Shown: positions 6,097 to 12,731 of the stretch, in pieces
Layout of the letters: every line of letters begins with the position of its first letter
Numbering within the stretch: position 1 is the first letter of the stretch
Assembly (NCBI GenBank): GCA_036502295.1
Contig: DASXYU010000125.1
Coordinates: 1 to 14,923 of the forward strand
Direction: 5' to 3'
Origin: DASXYU01 sp036502295
GTDB lineage: Bacteria; Actinomycetota; Actinomycetes; Mycobacteriales; Jatrophihabitantaceae
Length of the DNA stretch: 14,923 nt
Notes under the pieces: model-generated
Database searches by the model: none
What the model saw: the letters and a program-made list of their open reading frames with translations, nothing else
Told to the model about the DNA's origin: nothing
Translations under genes and position numbers: made by a program

Positions 6097-7124
6097 CGCG
6101 CGGCGGTGCCTTCGACATAGTCGGAGTCACCGCTCTGCACCCAGCTCATCAGGCCACGCAGCTTGCGGCCGACCTCTTCGATCGGGTGCTGCTCGCCCTT
6201 GGCGCGCAACGCCTTGAACTCCGGCGCGCCGGCATCCTGGTCGTTGATGAAGCGCTCGGCGAAGGCACCGCTCCGGATGTCGGCGAGTACCTCCTTCATG
6301 CGCTCCTTGACGCTCGGGTCGATGACGCGCGGGCCGGAGACGTAGTCGCCGTACTCCGCGGTGTCCGACACCGACCAGCGCTGCTTGGCGATGCCGCCCT
6401 CGTACATGAGATCGACGATGAGCTACAGCTCGTGCAGCACCTCGAAGTACGCGATCTCGGGCTTGTAGCCCGCCTCGGTGAGGGTCTCGAAGCCGTACAT
6501 GATCAGCTGCGAGGCGCCACCGCAGAGGACGGCCTGCTCACCGAAGAGGTCAGTCTCCGTCTCTTCGGTGAAGTCGGTCTTGATCGCGCCGGCACGGGTG
6601 CCGCCGATGCCCTTGGCGTAGCTCAGCGCCAGCTCGAAGGCCTTGCCGGTGGCGTCCTGTTCGACGGCGACGAGGACGGGGACGCCCTTGCCGTCAACGA
6701 ACTGGCGGCGCACCAGGTGGCCGGGGCCCTTCGGCGCGACCATCGCGACGTCGACGGTGGCCGGGGGCTTGATGTAGCCGAAGCGGATGTTGAAGCCGTG
6801 ACCGAAGAGGAGGGCGTCGCCGTCCTTGAGGTTCGGTTCGATCGACTCGGTATAGAGCTGACGCTGCTTGTGGTCCGGCGCCAGGATCATGATCACGTCG
6901 GCTTCGGCGGCAGCCTCGGCGGGAGTGACAACGCGCAATCCCTCCTCCTCGGCCTTCGGGCGGCTCTTGCTGCCCTCGGGCAGACCGACGCGCACGTCGA
7001 CGCCGGAGTCACGAAGTGAGAGCGCGTGCGCGTGCCCCTGGCTGCCGTAGCCGATAACGGCCACCTTGCGGCCCTGGATGATCGATAGGTCGGCGTCGTC
7101 GTCGTAGTACATCTCGATTGCCAT
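6093..7124 (-). pseudogene. ilvC: Ketol-acid reductoisomerase with an internal in-frame amber codon
   Basis: The full frame is 343 codons plus stop and would encode a class I short KARI, which isomerises and reduces 2-acetolactate or 2-aceto-2-hydroxybutyrate with NADPH. The Rossmann motif GYGSQGHAHA (25-34) is followed by the Arg/Ser/Lys-type NADPH loop. Metal ligands D192, E196, E228 and E232 are intact, as are the C-terminal S253 and TAEYGDYVSGP. Codon 234 is TAG (6425-6423) where the family has Lys (HELKLIVDL). The frame is otherwise open and conserved on both sides, so this is one substitution (AAG to TAG), not a frameshift. Termination there would yield a 233-residue protein lacking most of the knotted C-terminal domain, expected to be inactive. 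Alternatives are a sequencing error or read-through. The ATG at 7124 has GAAGG 11 bases upstream; ilvN ends 30 bases before it. Confidence 0.85.
6423..6425 (-). other. Internal TAG codon in ilvC
   Basis: On the minus strand the reading is CTG TAG CTC, between Leu233 and Leu235 of the KARI frame. The next bases are CTC, and a C immediately after a stop is a comparatively leaky context. The next ATG in frame is codon 240 (6407), which could restart a 104-residue fragment, but no Shine-Dalgarno is evident. TAG is used as an ordinary stop by cimA, gatA, gatB and the Cys-rich membrane gene here, so general amber recoding is unlikely. Confidence 0.95.
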
Positions 7125-7154
7125 GAGCGTGCGTGCCTTCTTCTCTTGTGATCC

Positions 7155-7679
7155 TTAGGCCGTCTTGTCGACGGACTTGAGTGCTGCCTGGGTCATCGAG
7201 CGCGGCCCGCGGCCGACGGCCACGACACCGGACTGAACGACCTCGCGGATGCCGTAGGGCTCAAGCATCTGCATCATTCCGCTCAGTTTGTCAGGACGGC
7301 CGGAAAGCTCGATCGTCAGGGCCTCCGGGCCCACATCGGCGACCTTTCCGCGGAAGAGGTCGACGATCTGCAGCACGTCGCGGCGGTTGTGCTCATCGGC
7401 GCGGACCTTCACGAGCAGCAGCTCGCGCTGGATCGCCTGCTTCTCTTCGAGTTCCACAATCTTGAGGACGTTCACCAGCTTGTTGAGCTGCTTGGTGACC
7501 TGTTCGAGGACCGTCCCCTCGACCGAGACGATGATCGTGATGCGGCTGATCTCGGGGTGCTCGGTGGGGCCGACGGCGAGCGACTCGATATTGAAGCCGC
7601 GGCGGCTGAAGAGGCCCGCGACGCGGACCAGGACGCCGGGCTTGTTCTCGACGAGAACCGACAACGTATGGGTACTCAT
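7155..7679 (-). CDS. ilvN: Acetohydroxyacid synthase, small (regulatory) subunit
   Basis: A 174-residue regulatory subunit that activates the IlvB catalytic subunit and confers feedback inhibition by valine. An N-terminal ACT domain (about 4-78) starts THTLSVLVENKPGVLVRVAG and continues with GLFSRRGFNIESLAVG, the ligand-binding loop pattern of IlvN/IlvH. The C-terminal small-subunit domain covers about 85-162. Length is normal. The ATG at 7679 overlaps the preceding racemase-fold gene as ATGA, with GGGAG about eight bases upstream inside that gene. In relatives ilvN follows ilvB directly; here a 231-codon gene separates them. ilvC begins 30 bases downstream, and that gap shows no hairpin or promoter. 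Confidence 0.97.
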   Translation of the reverse strand: MSTHTLSVLVENKPGVLVRVAGLFSRRGFNIESLAVGPTEHPEISRITIIVSVEGTVLEQVTKQLNKLVNVLKIVELEEKQAIQRELLLVKVRADEHNRRDVLQIVDLFRGKVADVGPEALTIELSGRPDKLSGMMQMLEPYGIREVVQSGVVAVGRGPRSMTQAALKSVDKTA

Positions 7680-8371
7680 GCTTCGTCTCCCAGCACGAAC
7701 TCGATCAGTGCCTTGCAGTGGACGTCGGTGGTGTCGATGAGCGGTACCTCGGCGTCGCCGTCCTTGAGCAACATGCCCTGCTCGGTGCAGGCGAGGACGA
7801 CCGCCTCGGCACCGTTCGCGACGAGCTTGCCGACCACGGCGAGGTAGTCGGCACGAGCCTCATCCGAGACGATGTCGCGCGCCAGCTCGTCATAGATGAC
7901 GTCGTGCACGCGACGCCGCTGATCCTCATCGGGGATCAGCGTGCTGACGCCACGCGTCGCGAAGGCGTCGGGGAACATCGGGCTCGTCATCGTGAAGGCC
8001 GTGCCGAGCAGCCCGACCTTGCCGTAGCCGGAGACCGACTCCGCGACGAGGCTCACGAGGTCCACGAACGGAACGTCACCGATAGCGGCACGGACGTCGG
8101 CGGCGACGAGGTGTGTCGTGTTGGCGGCAAGGGCGATGCCCTCACAGCCGGCGTCGACGAGGCGACGGGCGGCATCGGCGAGGACGCGCCCAACCCCGGC
8201 CCAATCGCCGTCGTGCTGCATGCGGGCGAAGTCGCCGAACTCCACCGACCAGAGCGTGACGGGGGCGCTGCTTGCGCCGCCGAGGCGGGCGTTCACGGCG
8301 GAGTTGATCGCCCGGTAGTAGTGCTCGCTGGACACCCAGGTGGTACCGCCGACAATTCCCAACCTGCGCAT
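7676..8371 (-). CDS. Aspartate/glutamate racemase superfamily protein lacking the first catalytic Cys
   Basis: A 231-residue cytoplasmic protein of the Asp/Glu racemase superfamily (YgeA/RacX-like, two pseudo-symmetric alpha/beta domains). Visible motifs are the N-terminal loop GIVGGTTW (5-12), YYRAIN (18-23), the first active-site loop ALAANTTH (80-87), GLLGTAFTM (120-128) and the second loop LACTE (193-197). Typical members use one Cys before NTxH and one in GCTE as the two acid-base residues. Here the second, C195, is present but positions 82-83 are Ala-Ala, so the first Cys is missing. A one-Cys protein in this fold may not racemise; arylmalonate decarboxylase is a known one-Cys relative. 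The gene lies between ilvB and ilvN, joined by TGATG (one base shared) and ATGA (four bases shared), so it is made with the AHAS subunits. Substrate unknown. Confidence 0.83.
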   Translation of the reverse strand: MRRLGIVGGTTWVSSEHYYRAINSAVNARLGGASSAPVTLWSVEFGDFARMQHDGDWAGVGRVLADAARRLVDAGCEGIALAANTTHLVAADVRAAIGDVPFVDLVSLVAESVSGYGKVGLLGTAFTMTSPMFPDAFATRGVSTLIPDEDQRRRVHDVIYDELARDIVSDEARADYLAVVGKLVANGAEAVVLACTEQGMLLKDGDAEVPLIDTTDVHCKALIEFVLGDEA

Positions 8372-10122
8372 CAGATCAGGTCACCACCGAAGTCGGGGCG
8401 GATGTCGCGCGCGAACTGGATGTCGTCGTTGCTGGCGCCTGCGGCCACCATCGGCCACACCATGGCGTCAGCGCCGACCGTGAAGTCGACCACGACCGGC
8501 TGGTCGTCGATCTCCATCGCCTTCTGGATCGTCGCGTCGACCTCGTCCTTGGTCTCGCAGCGAAGGCCCACACAACCGAGAGCATCGGCGAGCTTCACGA
8601 AGTCGGGGATGCGGTGCTTGTGCGTACCGAGGTCGGTCTGGCTGTAGCGCCTGTCGTAGAAGAGCGTCTGCCACTGCCGCACCATGCCGAGGCTGCCGTT
8701 GTTGATGATGGCGACCTTGATCGGGATGCCCTCGATGGCGCAGGTGGCGAGTTCCTGGTTGGTCATCTGGAAGCAGCCGTCGCCATCGATTGCCCAGACC
8801 AGCTTGTCGGGCTGACCGACCTTCGCCCCCATCGCGGCAGGGACGGCGTAGCCCATAGTCCCCGCGCCACCGCTGTTGAGGAACGTGTACGGGTTCTCGT
8901 ACTTGATGAACTGCGCGGCCCACATCTGGTGCTGCCCGACGCCGGCGGCGTAGATCGCCTCGGGTCCGGCGATGGCGCCGAGGCGCTCGATGACGTACTG
9001 CGGGGCGAGCGTGCCGTCCTCCGGCTCCGCATAGCCGAGTGGGTAGGTGGTGCGCCAGTCATCCAGCGACTTCCACCAGCCGGTGAGGTCGGCGCGGTGA
9101 CCGGCGGCGTACTCGGCCTCGACTGCCGGGGTGAGTTCAAGCAACACCTCGCGCACGTCGCCGACGATCGGCACGTCCGCCTCGCGGTTCTTGCCGATCT
9201 CAGCTGGGTCGATATCGGCATGGACGATCGCCGCGCCGGATGCGAAGGAGGAGAGCTTGCCGGTGACGCGGTCGTCGAAGCGGGTGCCCAACGCGATGAG
9301 CAGGTCGGACTTCTGCAGTGCCGTGACGGCGGCGACCGTGCCGTGCATGCCGGGCATGCCGAGGTGTTGGGTGTGCGTGTCCGGGAAGGCACCGCGGGCC
9401 ATCAGTGTCGTGACCACGGGGATGCCGGTGAGCTCGGCGAGCTTACGCAGCTCGGCGGTGGCGCGTGCCTTGAGCACACCACCACCGACGTAGAGGACGG
9501 GGCGACTGGCACCGGCGATGAGCTTGGCGGCCTCGCGGATCTGCTTGCCGTGCGGACGGGTCACCGGGTGGTAGCCCGGCAGATCGATGACCGGCGGCCA
9601 GCTGAACTGGCCGGTGGTCTGCAGCACGTCCTTCGGCAGGTCGACCAGGACGGGGCCGGGGCGTCCGGTGCTGGCGAGGTGGAAGGCCTCTGCGATGGCG
9701 CGCGGCAGCTCCTCGACTGACTGCACGAGGAAGTTGTGCTTGGTGATCGGCAGGGTGATGCCGGCGATATCAGCCTCTTGGAAGGCGTCGGTGCCGATCA
9801 TCGGCAGCGCCACCTGGCCGGTGATCGCGACCATCGGCACGGAGTCCATGTAGGCGTCGGCGATCGGGGTCACCAGGTTGGTGGCGCCGGGGCCGGAGGT
9901 GGCCATGCAGACGCCGACCTTGCCGGTGGCCTGGGCGTAACCCTCGGCCGCGTGACCGGCGCCCTGCTCGTGGCGCACCAGGATGTGGCGAACCTTCGTC
10001 GAGTCGTAGAGCGGGTCGTAGGCGGGAAGGATCGCACCGCCCGGAATGCCGAATACGACGTCCGCACCGACCTCTTCGAGCGAGCGGACAAGCGCCTGCG
10101 CCCCGGTCATGCTCTCGGACAT
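8371..10122 (-). CDS. ilvB: Acetohydroxyacid synthase, large (catalytic) subunit
   Basis: A 583-residue thiamine-diphosphate enzyme that condenses two pyruvates to 2-acetolactate, or pyruvate with 2-oxobutyrate to 2-aceto-2-hydroxybutyrate. The catalytic Glu is E52 in VRHEQGAGHAAEGYA. The FAD-region motif LGTRFDDRVTG (278-288) and the ThDP/Mg motif from GDG (447-449) to NN (474-475) are intact, followed by the AHAS-typical NNGSLGMVRQWQ. The open frame runs 20 codons further upstream through the terminator's downstream flank, but the start is placed at ATG 10122 because AGGAG lies eight bases before it and family homology begins there. It is the first structural gene of the operon and sits behind the attenuator. 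Its TGA overlaps the next gene's ATG by one base. Confidence 0.97.
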   Translation of the reverse strand: MSESMTGAQALVRSLEEVGADVVFGIPGGAILPAYDPLYDSTKVRHILVRHEQGAGHAAEGYAQATGKVGVCMATSGPGATNLVTPIADAYMDSVPMVAITGQVALPMIGTDAFQEADIAGITLPITKHNFLVQSVEELPRAIAEAFHLASTGRPGPVLVDLPKDVLQTTGQFSWPPVIDLPGYHPVTRPHGKQIREAAKLIAGASRPVLYVGGGVLKARATAELRKLAELTGIPVVTTLMARGAFPDTHTQHLGMPGMHGTVAAVTALQKSDLLIALGTRFDDRVTGKLSSFASGAAIVHADIDPAEIGKNREADVPIVGDVREVLLELTPAVEAEYAAGHRADLTGWWKSLDDWRTTYPLGYAEPEDGTLAPQYVIERLGAIAGPEAIYAAGVGQHQMWAAQFIKYENPYTFLNSGGAGTMGYAVPAAMGAKVGQPDKLVWAIDGDGCFQMTNQELATCAIEGIPIKVAIINNGSLGMVRQWQTLFYDRRYSQTDLGTHKHRIPDFVKLADALGCVGLRCETKDEVDATIQKAMEIDDQPVVVDFTVGADAMVWPMVAAGASNDDIQFARDIRPDFGGDLI

Positions 10123-10130
10123 CGCTATCT

Positions 10131-10135
10131 CTCCT
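10131..10135 (-). promoter_or_regulatory. Ribosome binding site of ilvB
   Basis: AGGAG on the minus strand ends eight bases before the ATG at 10122. It decides this start over the in-frame ATG 20 codons upstream, which would begin next to the terminator U tract. Between terminator and RBS (10136-10183) the RNA can form a weak hairpin, CTTGC/GCAAG (10183-10170), and a 4-bp GTTG/CAAC (10156-10146). Confidence 0.8.
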
Positions 10136-10183
10136 GAACTTTCTTGTTGCCGCAACACTGAGTCTTTCTCTTGCTGTCGCAAG

Positions 10184-10214
10184 AAAAAACCCCTCGTGCC
10201 TCAGGCACGAAGGG
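10184..10214 (-). terminator. Intrinsic terminator of the ilvB attenuator
   Basis: On the minus strand CCCTTCGTGCC (10214-10204) pairs with GGCACGAGGGG (10200-10190) around a TGA loop: 11 bp with one G-U wobble, followed at once by six T (10189-10184). This is a textbook intrinsic terminator, placed after an eight-codon leader peptide and 61 bases before the ilvB start. That position makes it an attenuator rather than the terminator of ilvD, although it could also stop ilvD read-through. Termination would be favoured when Leu, Val and Ile are plentiful. Confidence 0.88.
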
Positions 10215-10216
10215 TG

Positions 10217-10242
10217 GCGGATCGGTCGGGTGACTGATCCGC
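10217..10242 (-). promoter_or_regulatory. Leader RNA hairpin upstream of the attenuator terminator
   Basis: GCGGATC (10242-10236) pairs perfectly with GATCCGC (10223-10217). GTC and GAC inside the loop can extend it by 3 bp across an A/C mismatch. The 5' arm starts at the last base of the leader peptide stop codon, so a ribosome finishing or stalling on the leader would interfere with it. It ends two bases before the terminator. It is the likely pause hairpin. A competing antiterminator within the short leader alone was not found by eye. Confidence 0.6.
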
Positions 10243-10268
10243 TAGCTAACGATTACAAGGTGACGCAC
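10242..10268 (-). CDS. ilvB leader peptide, M-R-H-L-V-I-V-S
   Basis: A GTG-initiated frame of eight codons plus TAG: GTG CGT CAC CTT GTA ATC GTT AGC TAG. Four consecutive codons (4-7) are Leu, Val, Ile, Val, covering all three branched-chain amino acids. That is the expected signature of a ribosome-mediated attenuator for an ilv operon. The stop codon abuts the leader hairpin, and the intrinsic terminator follows 27 bases later. A -10 box seven bases upstream implies that the message starts at or one to two bases before GTG, so the peptide is probably translated from a leaderless end. C. glutamicum and other actinobacteria are known to have short BCAA-rich leaders before ilvB. The peptide is regulatory and has no expected function of its own. 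Confidence 0.82.
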   Translation of the reverse strand: MRHLVIVS

Positions 10269-10275
10269 GCCCAAA

Positions 10276-10281
10276 ATGCTA
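10276..10281 (-). promoter_or_regulatory. Candidate -10 box of the ilvB promoter
   Basis: TAGCAT on the minus strand (TANNNT pattern) lies seven bases before the leader GTG at 10268, predicting a start at about 10268-10270. The -35 is weak: TTTTTC lies 18 bases upstream. The promoter sits entirely between the ilvD stop (10313) and the leader, about 32 bases after ilvD ends. Confidence 0.55.
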
Positions 10282-10312
10282 CACGCCACCCTGCAATCGA
10301 AAAAGAGTGGGT

Positions 10313-12163
10313 TTATTCAGGCAGGTAGCGGGCGGCGCCCTTGTCTGCGCTCAGGGCCATGCTGGCGTAGGCGCGAAGGGCTTGGCTGACGTATCGCTCG
10401 CGGTTGGCGGGCTTCCAGCCCGGGACGCCTGGATCGCCCTTGGCGGCCGCACGCTGGGCGAGGACGTCCTCGGCGACGTTGAGGGTGACCGATCGGTTCG
10501 GGATGTCGATGGTGATGGTGTCGCCGTCCTCGACGAGGGCGATCAGGCCACCACCCGCCGCCTCGGGTGAGACGTGGCCGATCGACAGGCCGCTGGTCCC
10601 GCCGGAGAAGCGTCCGTCGGTGATGAGCGCGCAGGCCTTGCCCAGTCCGCGTCCCTTGAGGAAGGACGTGGGGTACAGCATCTCCTGCATGCCGGGGCCG
10701 CCCTTGGGCCCTTCGTAGCGGACGACGACGACGTCACCGGCAAGGATGTGGCCGGAGAGGATCTGCTCGACCGCCTCCTCCTGGCTCTCGCTCACCTTCG
10801 CGGGGCCGGTGAAGGTGAGGTTGGAGTCATCAACACCCGCGGTCTTCACCACTGCACCGTCGGGCGCGAGGTTGCCGCGGAGGACGGCGAGGCCGCCGTC
10901 CTTGCTGTAGGCGTGCTCGACCGAGCGAATGCAGCCGTTGGCCGGATCGGTGTCCAGGGACGACCAGGTGGCGGTCGAGGAGAATGCCTCGGTGGTACGG
11001 ACACCACCGGGTGCCGCCGAGAAGAGTGCCTCGGCCTGCGGGGTGGCCGAATCGCTGCGGATGTCCCATTCGCCGAGCCACTCGGTAAGGCCCGGGGAAT
11101 GCACGGTGTGCACGGTGTGGTCGAGCAGCCCGGCACGGTTCAGTTCGCCGAGGATGGCCGGGATTCCGCCGGCACGGTGCACGTCCTCCATGTGGTACTT
11201 CGGGGTGTTCGGGGCGACCTTGCAGATGCACGGCGTACTGCGCGAGAGAGCATCGATGTCGGTGAGATCGAAGTCGATACCGCCCTCGTGGGCCGCCGCG
11301 AGCAGATGCAGGATCGTGTTCGTCGAGCCGCCCATCGCGATATCCATGCGCATCGCGTTACTGAATGCCGCCTTGGTCGCGATAGCGCGGGGCAGAACGC
11401 CCTCGTCGTCCTTCTCGTAGTACCGCTTGGCGAGGTCGACGACGAGTTCACCGGCGCGGACGAAGAGGTCGCGCCGGGCGGCGCTGGTGGCGAGCGTGGA
11501 GCCGTTGCCCGGCAGCGAGAGGCCGAGGACCTCGGTGAGGCAGTTCATCGAGTTCGCGGTGAACATTCCGGAACACGAACCGCAGGTCGGGCAGGCGGAG
11601 CGCTCGATGGTGTCAAGCGCCTCGTCGCTGACGCTCTGGTCTGCGCTGGCGATCATGGCGTCGATGAGGTCGAGTTTCGGGTGCGCGATGCCGTCCTGCA
11701 CCACGACCTTGCCCGCCTCCATCGCGCCTCCGCTGACGAAGACGGTAGGGATGTTGAGGCGCAGCGCGGCGAGCAGCATGCCGGGCGTGATCTTGTCGCA
11801 GTTGCTGATGCAGACCAGCGCATCGGCCTGGTGGGCGTTCACCATGTACTCGACGGAGTCAGCGATGAGCTCGCGGCTGGGCAGGCTGTAGAGCATGCCG
11901 CTGTGCCCCATCGCGATGCCGTCATCGACGGCAATGGTGTTGAACTCGCGCCCGACACCGCCGGCCGCGGCGATCGCGTCGGCGACCAGCGCGCCCATGT
12001 CCTTGAGGTGCACGTGGCCCGGGACGAACTGCGTGAAGCTGTTCGCGATCGCGACGATCGGCTTGCCGAAGTCGTCATCCGTCATGCCGGTCGCGCGCCA
12101 GAGGGCACGCGCCCCGGCCATGTTCCGGCCGTGCGTGGAGGTCTTCGACCGCAGATCGGGCAC
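10313..12163 (-). CDS. ilvD: Dihydroxy-acid dehydratase
   Basis: A 616-residue Fe-S dehydratase that converts 2,3-dihydroxy-isovalerate and 2,3-dihydroxy-3-methylvalerate to the 2-oxo acids, the penultimate step to valine and isoleucine. Cluster cysteines are C122 ([10 protein letters not shown]) and C191/C194/C197 ([17 protein letters not shown]), in a protein of the E. coli IlvD type and length. The start is GTG at 12163: AGGGAG lies five bases upstream, and the N terminus [20 protein letters not shown] aligns with E. coli [20 protein letters not shown]. An in-frame ATG ten codons upstream (12193) lacks that support. It ends 44 bases before the ilvB leader peptide with no terminator of its own, so some transcripts may run into the attenuator. 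The divergent PH-domain gene lies upstream. Confidence 0.96.
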   Translation of the reverse strand: [616 protein letters not shown]

Positions 12164-12243
12164 CGTGACTCCCTGGGTTGGCGCGCTGTGCAAACCACGC
12201 CCGCGACGAAAGCCGCGTGACGCCTATCTGTCAGCATAAGTCG
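12164..12243. promoter_or_regulatory. Divergent intergenic region between ilvD and the PH-domain gene
   Basis: Eighty bases must hold promoters for both directions. Toward ilvD, TATGCT (12238-12233, minus strand) fits TANNNT and would give an untranslated leader of about 60 bases ending in AGGGAG (12174-12169). Toward the plus-strand gene, TATCTG (12225-12230) is a weak candidate. No -35 boxes, leader peptide or strong hairpin were found. Confidence 0.3.
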
Positions 12244-12729
12244 ATGCGCGTCTTCCGGCTTCCCACTTTGGCGTACCTGGCCGTCCTGCTCCTGATCGCC
12301 TGCACGGTGCCGCTGGCATTCGCCGGTAACGGCGAGGGGACGATCATTGACCACAACGACCAGGTGAACGACCACAGCTCGGGCATCGGCGGTCTGCATG
12401 TCACCCCGCTCATCGTCCTGCTCGTCATTCCGATCCTGGCGGCGCTCTATATCGGGCGGACCGCGACCTTCGTCAGCGAGGACGGGATCCGGGTGCGGGC
12501 GATCTTCGGATCACGGACGTTGCCGTGGACTTCGATCCGCGGCCTGGAGACGGCGGAGCGAGCCGTCTATGCGGTGATCGAGGGGGGTGCGGTGCGGCTG
12601 CCCTGCGTGCGGCTCGCCGATCTGCACGCTGTCGCGGCGGCGAGTGGGGGGCATCTGCCAGACCTGCCCGCGCCGGCGATGAAGTCCGCCCCGATTCGGC
12701 GCCGGACGCAGTACCTCAGGCGGCGCTAA
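12244..12729 (+). CDS. PH-domain-containing membrane protein (CFP6/Rv3004-like)
   Basis: A 161-residue protein with two hydrophobic helices (about 8-27 and 54-70) separated by a polar segment rich in Asp, Asn and His (about 30-50, IIDHNDQVNDHSS). After the second helix comes a bacterial PH-like domain (about 73-140): FVSEDGIRVRAIFGSRTLPW is the characteristic strand-turn, followed by I-RGLE, and then a strongly basic tail (RRRTQYLRRR). Position next to the ilv genes and architecture match what I recall of mycobacterial low-molecular-weight antigen 6 (Rv3004), function unknown. The start is taken at ATG 12244 because homology and the hydrophobic helix follow directly; the frame stays open 22 codons further upstream without supporting features. 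It converges on gatB with a long palindrome between. Confidence 0.8.
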   Translation: MRVFRLPTLAYLAVLLLIACTVPLAFAGNGEGTIIDHNDQVNDHSSGIGGLHVTPLIVLLVIPILAALYIGRTATFVSEDGIRVRAIFGSRTLPWTSIRGLETAERAVYAVIEGGAVRLPCVRLADLHAVAAASGGHLPDLPAPAMKSAPIRRRTQYLRRR

Positions 12730-12731
12730 CT

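Noticed and set aside
6093..6407. A separate 104-residue gene downstream of ilvC
   Set aside because: It is the C-terminal domain of KARI in the same frame, cut off only by the TAG at 6423-6425; no independent ribosome binding site is visible.
6423..6425. Recoding of TAG as pyrrolysine or general amber reassignment
   Set aside because: No pyl gene or downstream element is in the window, and TAG ends four other genes here at their expected C termini.
10123..10182. Upstream in-frame ATG for ilvB (20 extra codons)
   Set aside because: It starts at the terminator flank without a ribosome binding site, whereas AGGAG sits eight bases before the ATG at 10122.
10574..12220. Long plus-strand open frame (548 codons) opposite ilvD
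   Set aside because: It lies antisense to ilvD, a clearly recognised enzyme, and reads as a low-complexity Arg/Gly/Asp/Val-rich translation typical of the opposite strand of high-GC genes.
12178..12243. Upstream start (22 extra codons) for the PH-domain gene
   Set aside because: The extra residues are polar, precede the hydrophobic helix without a ribosome binding site, and would overlap the ilvD promoter region.
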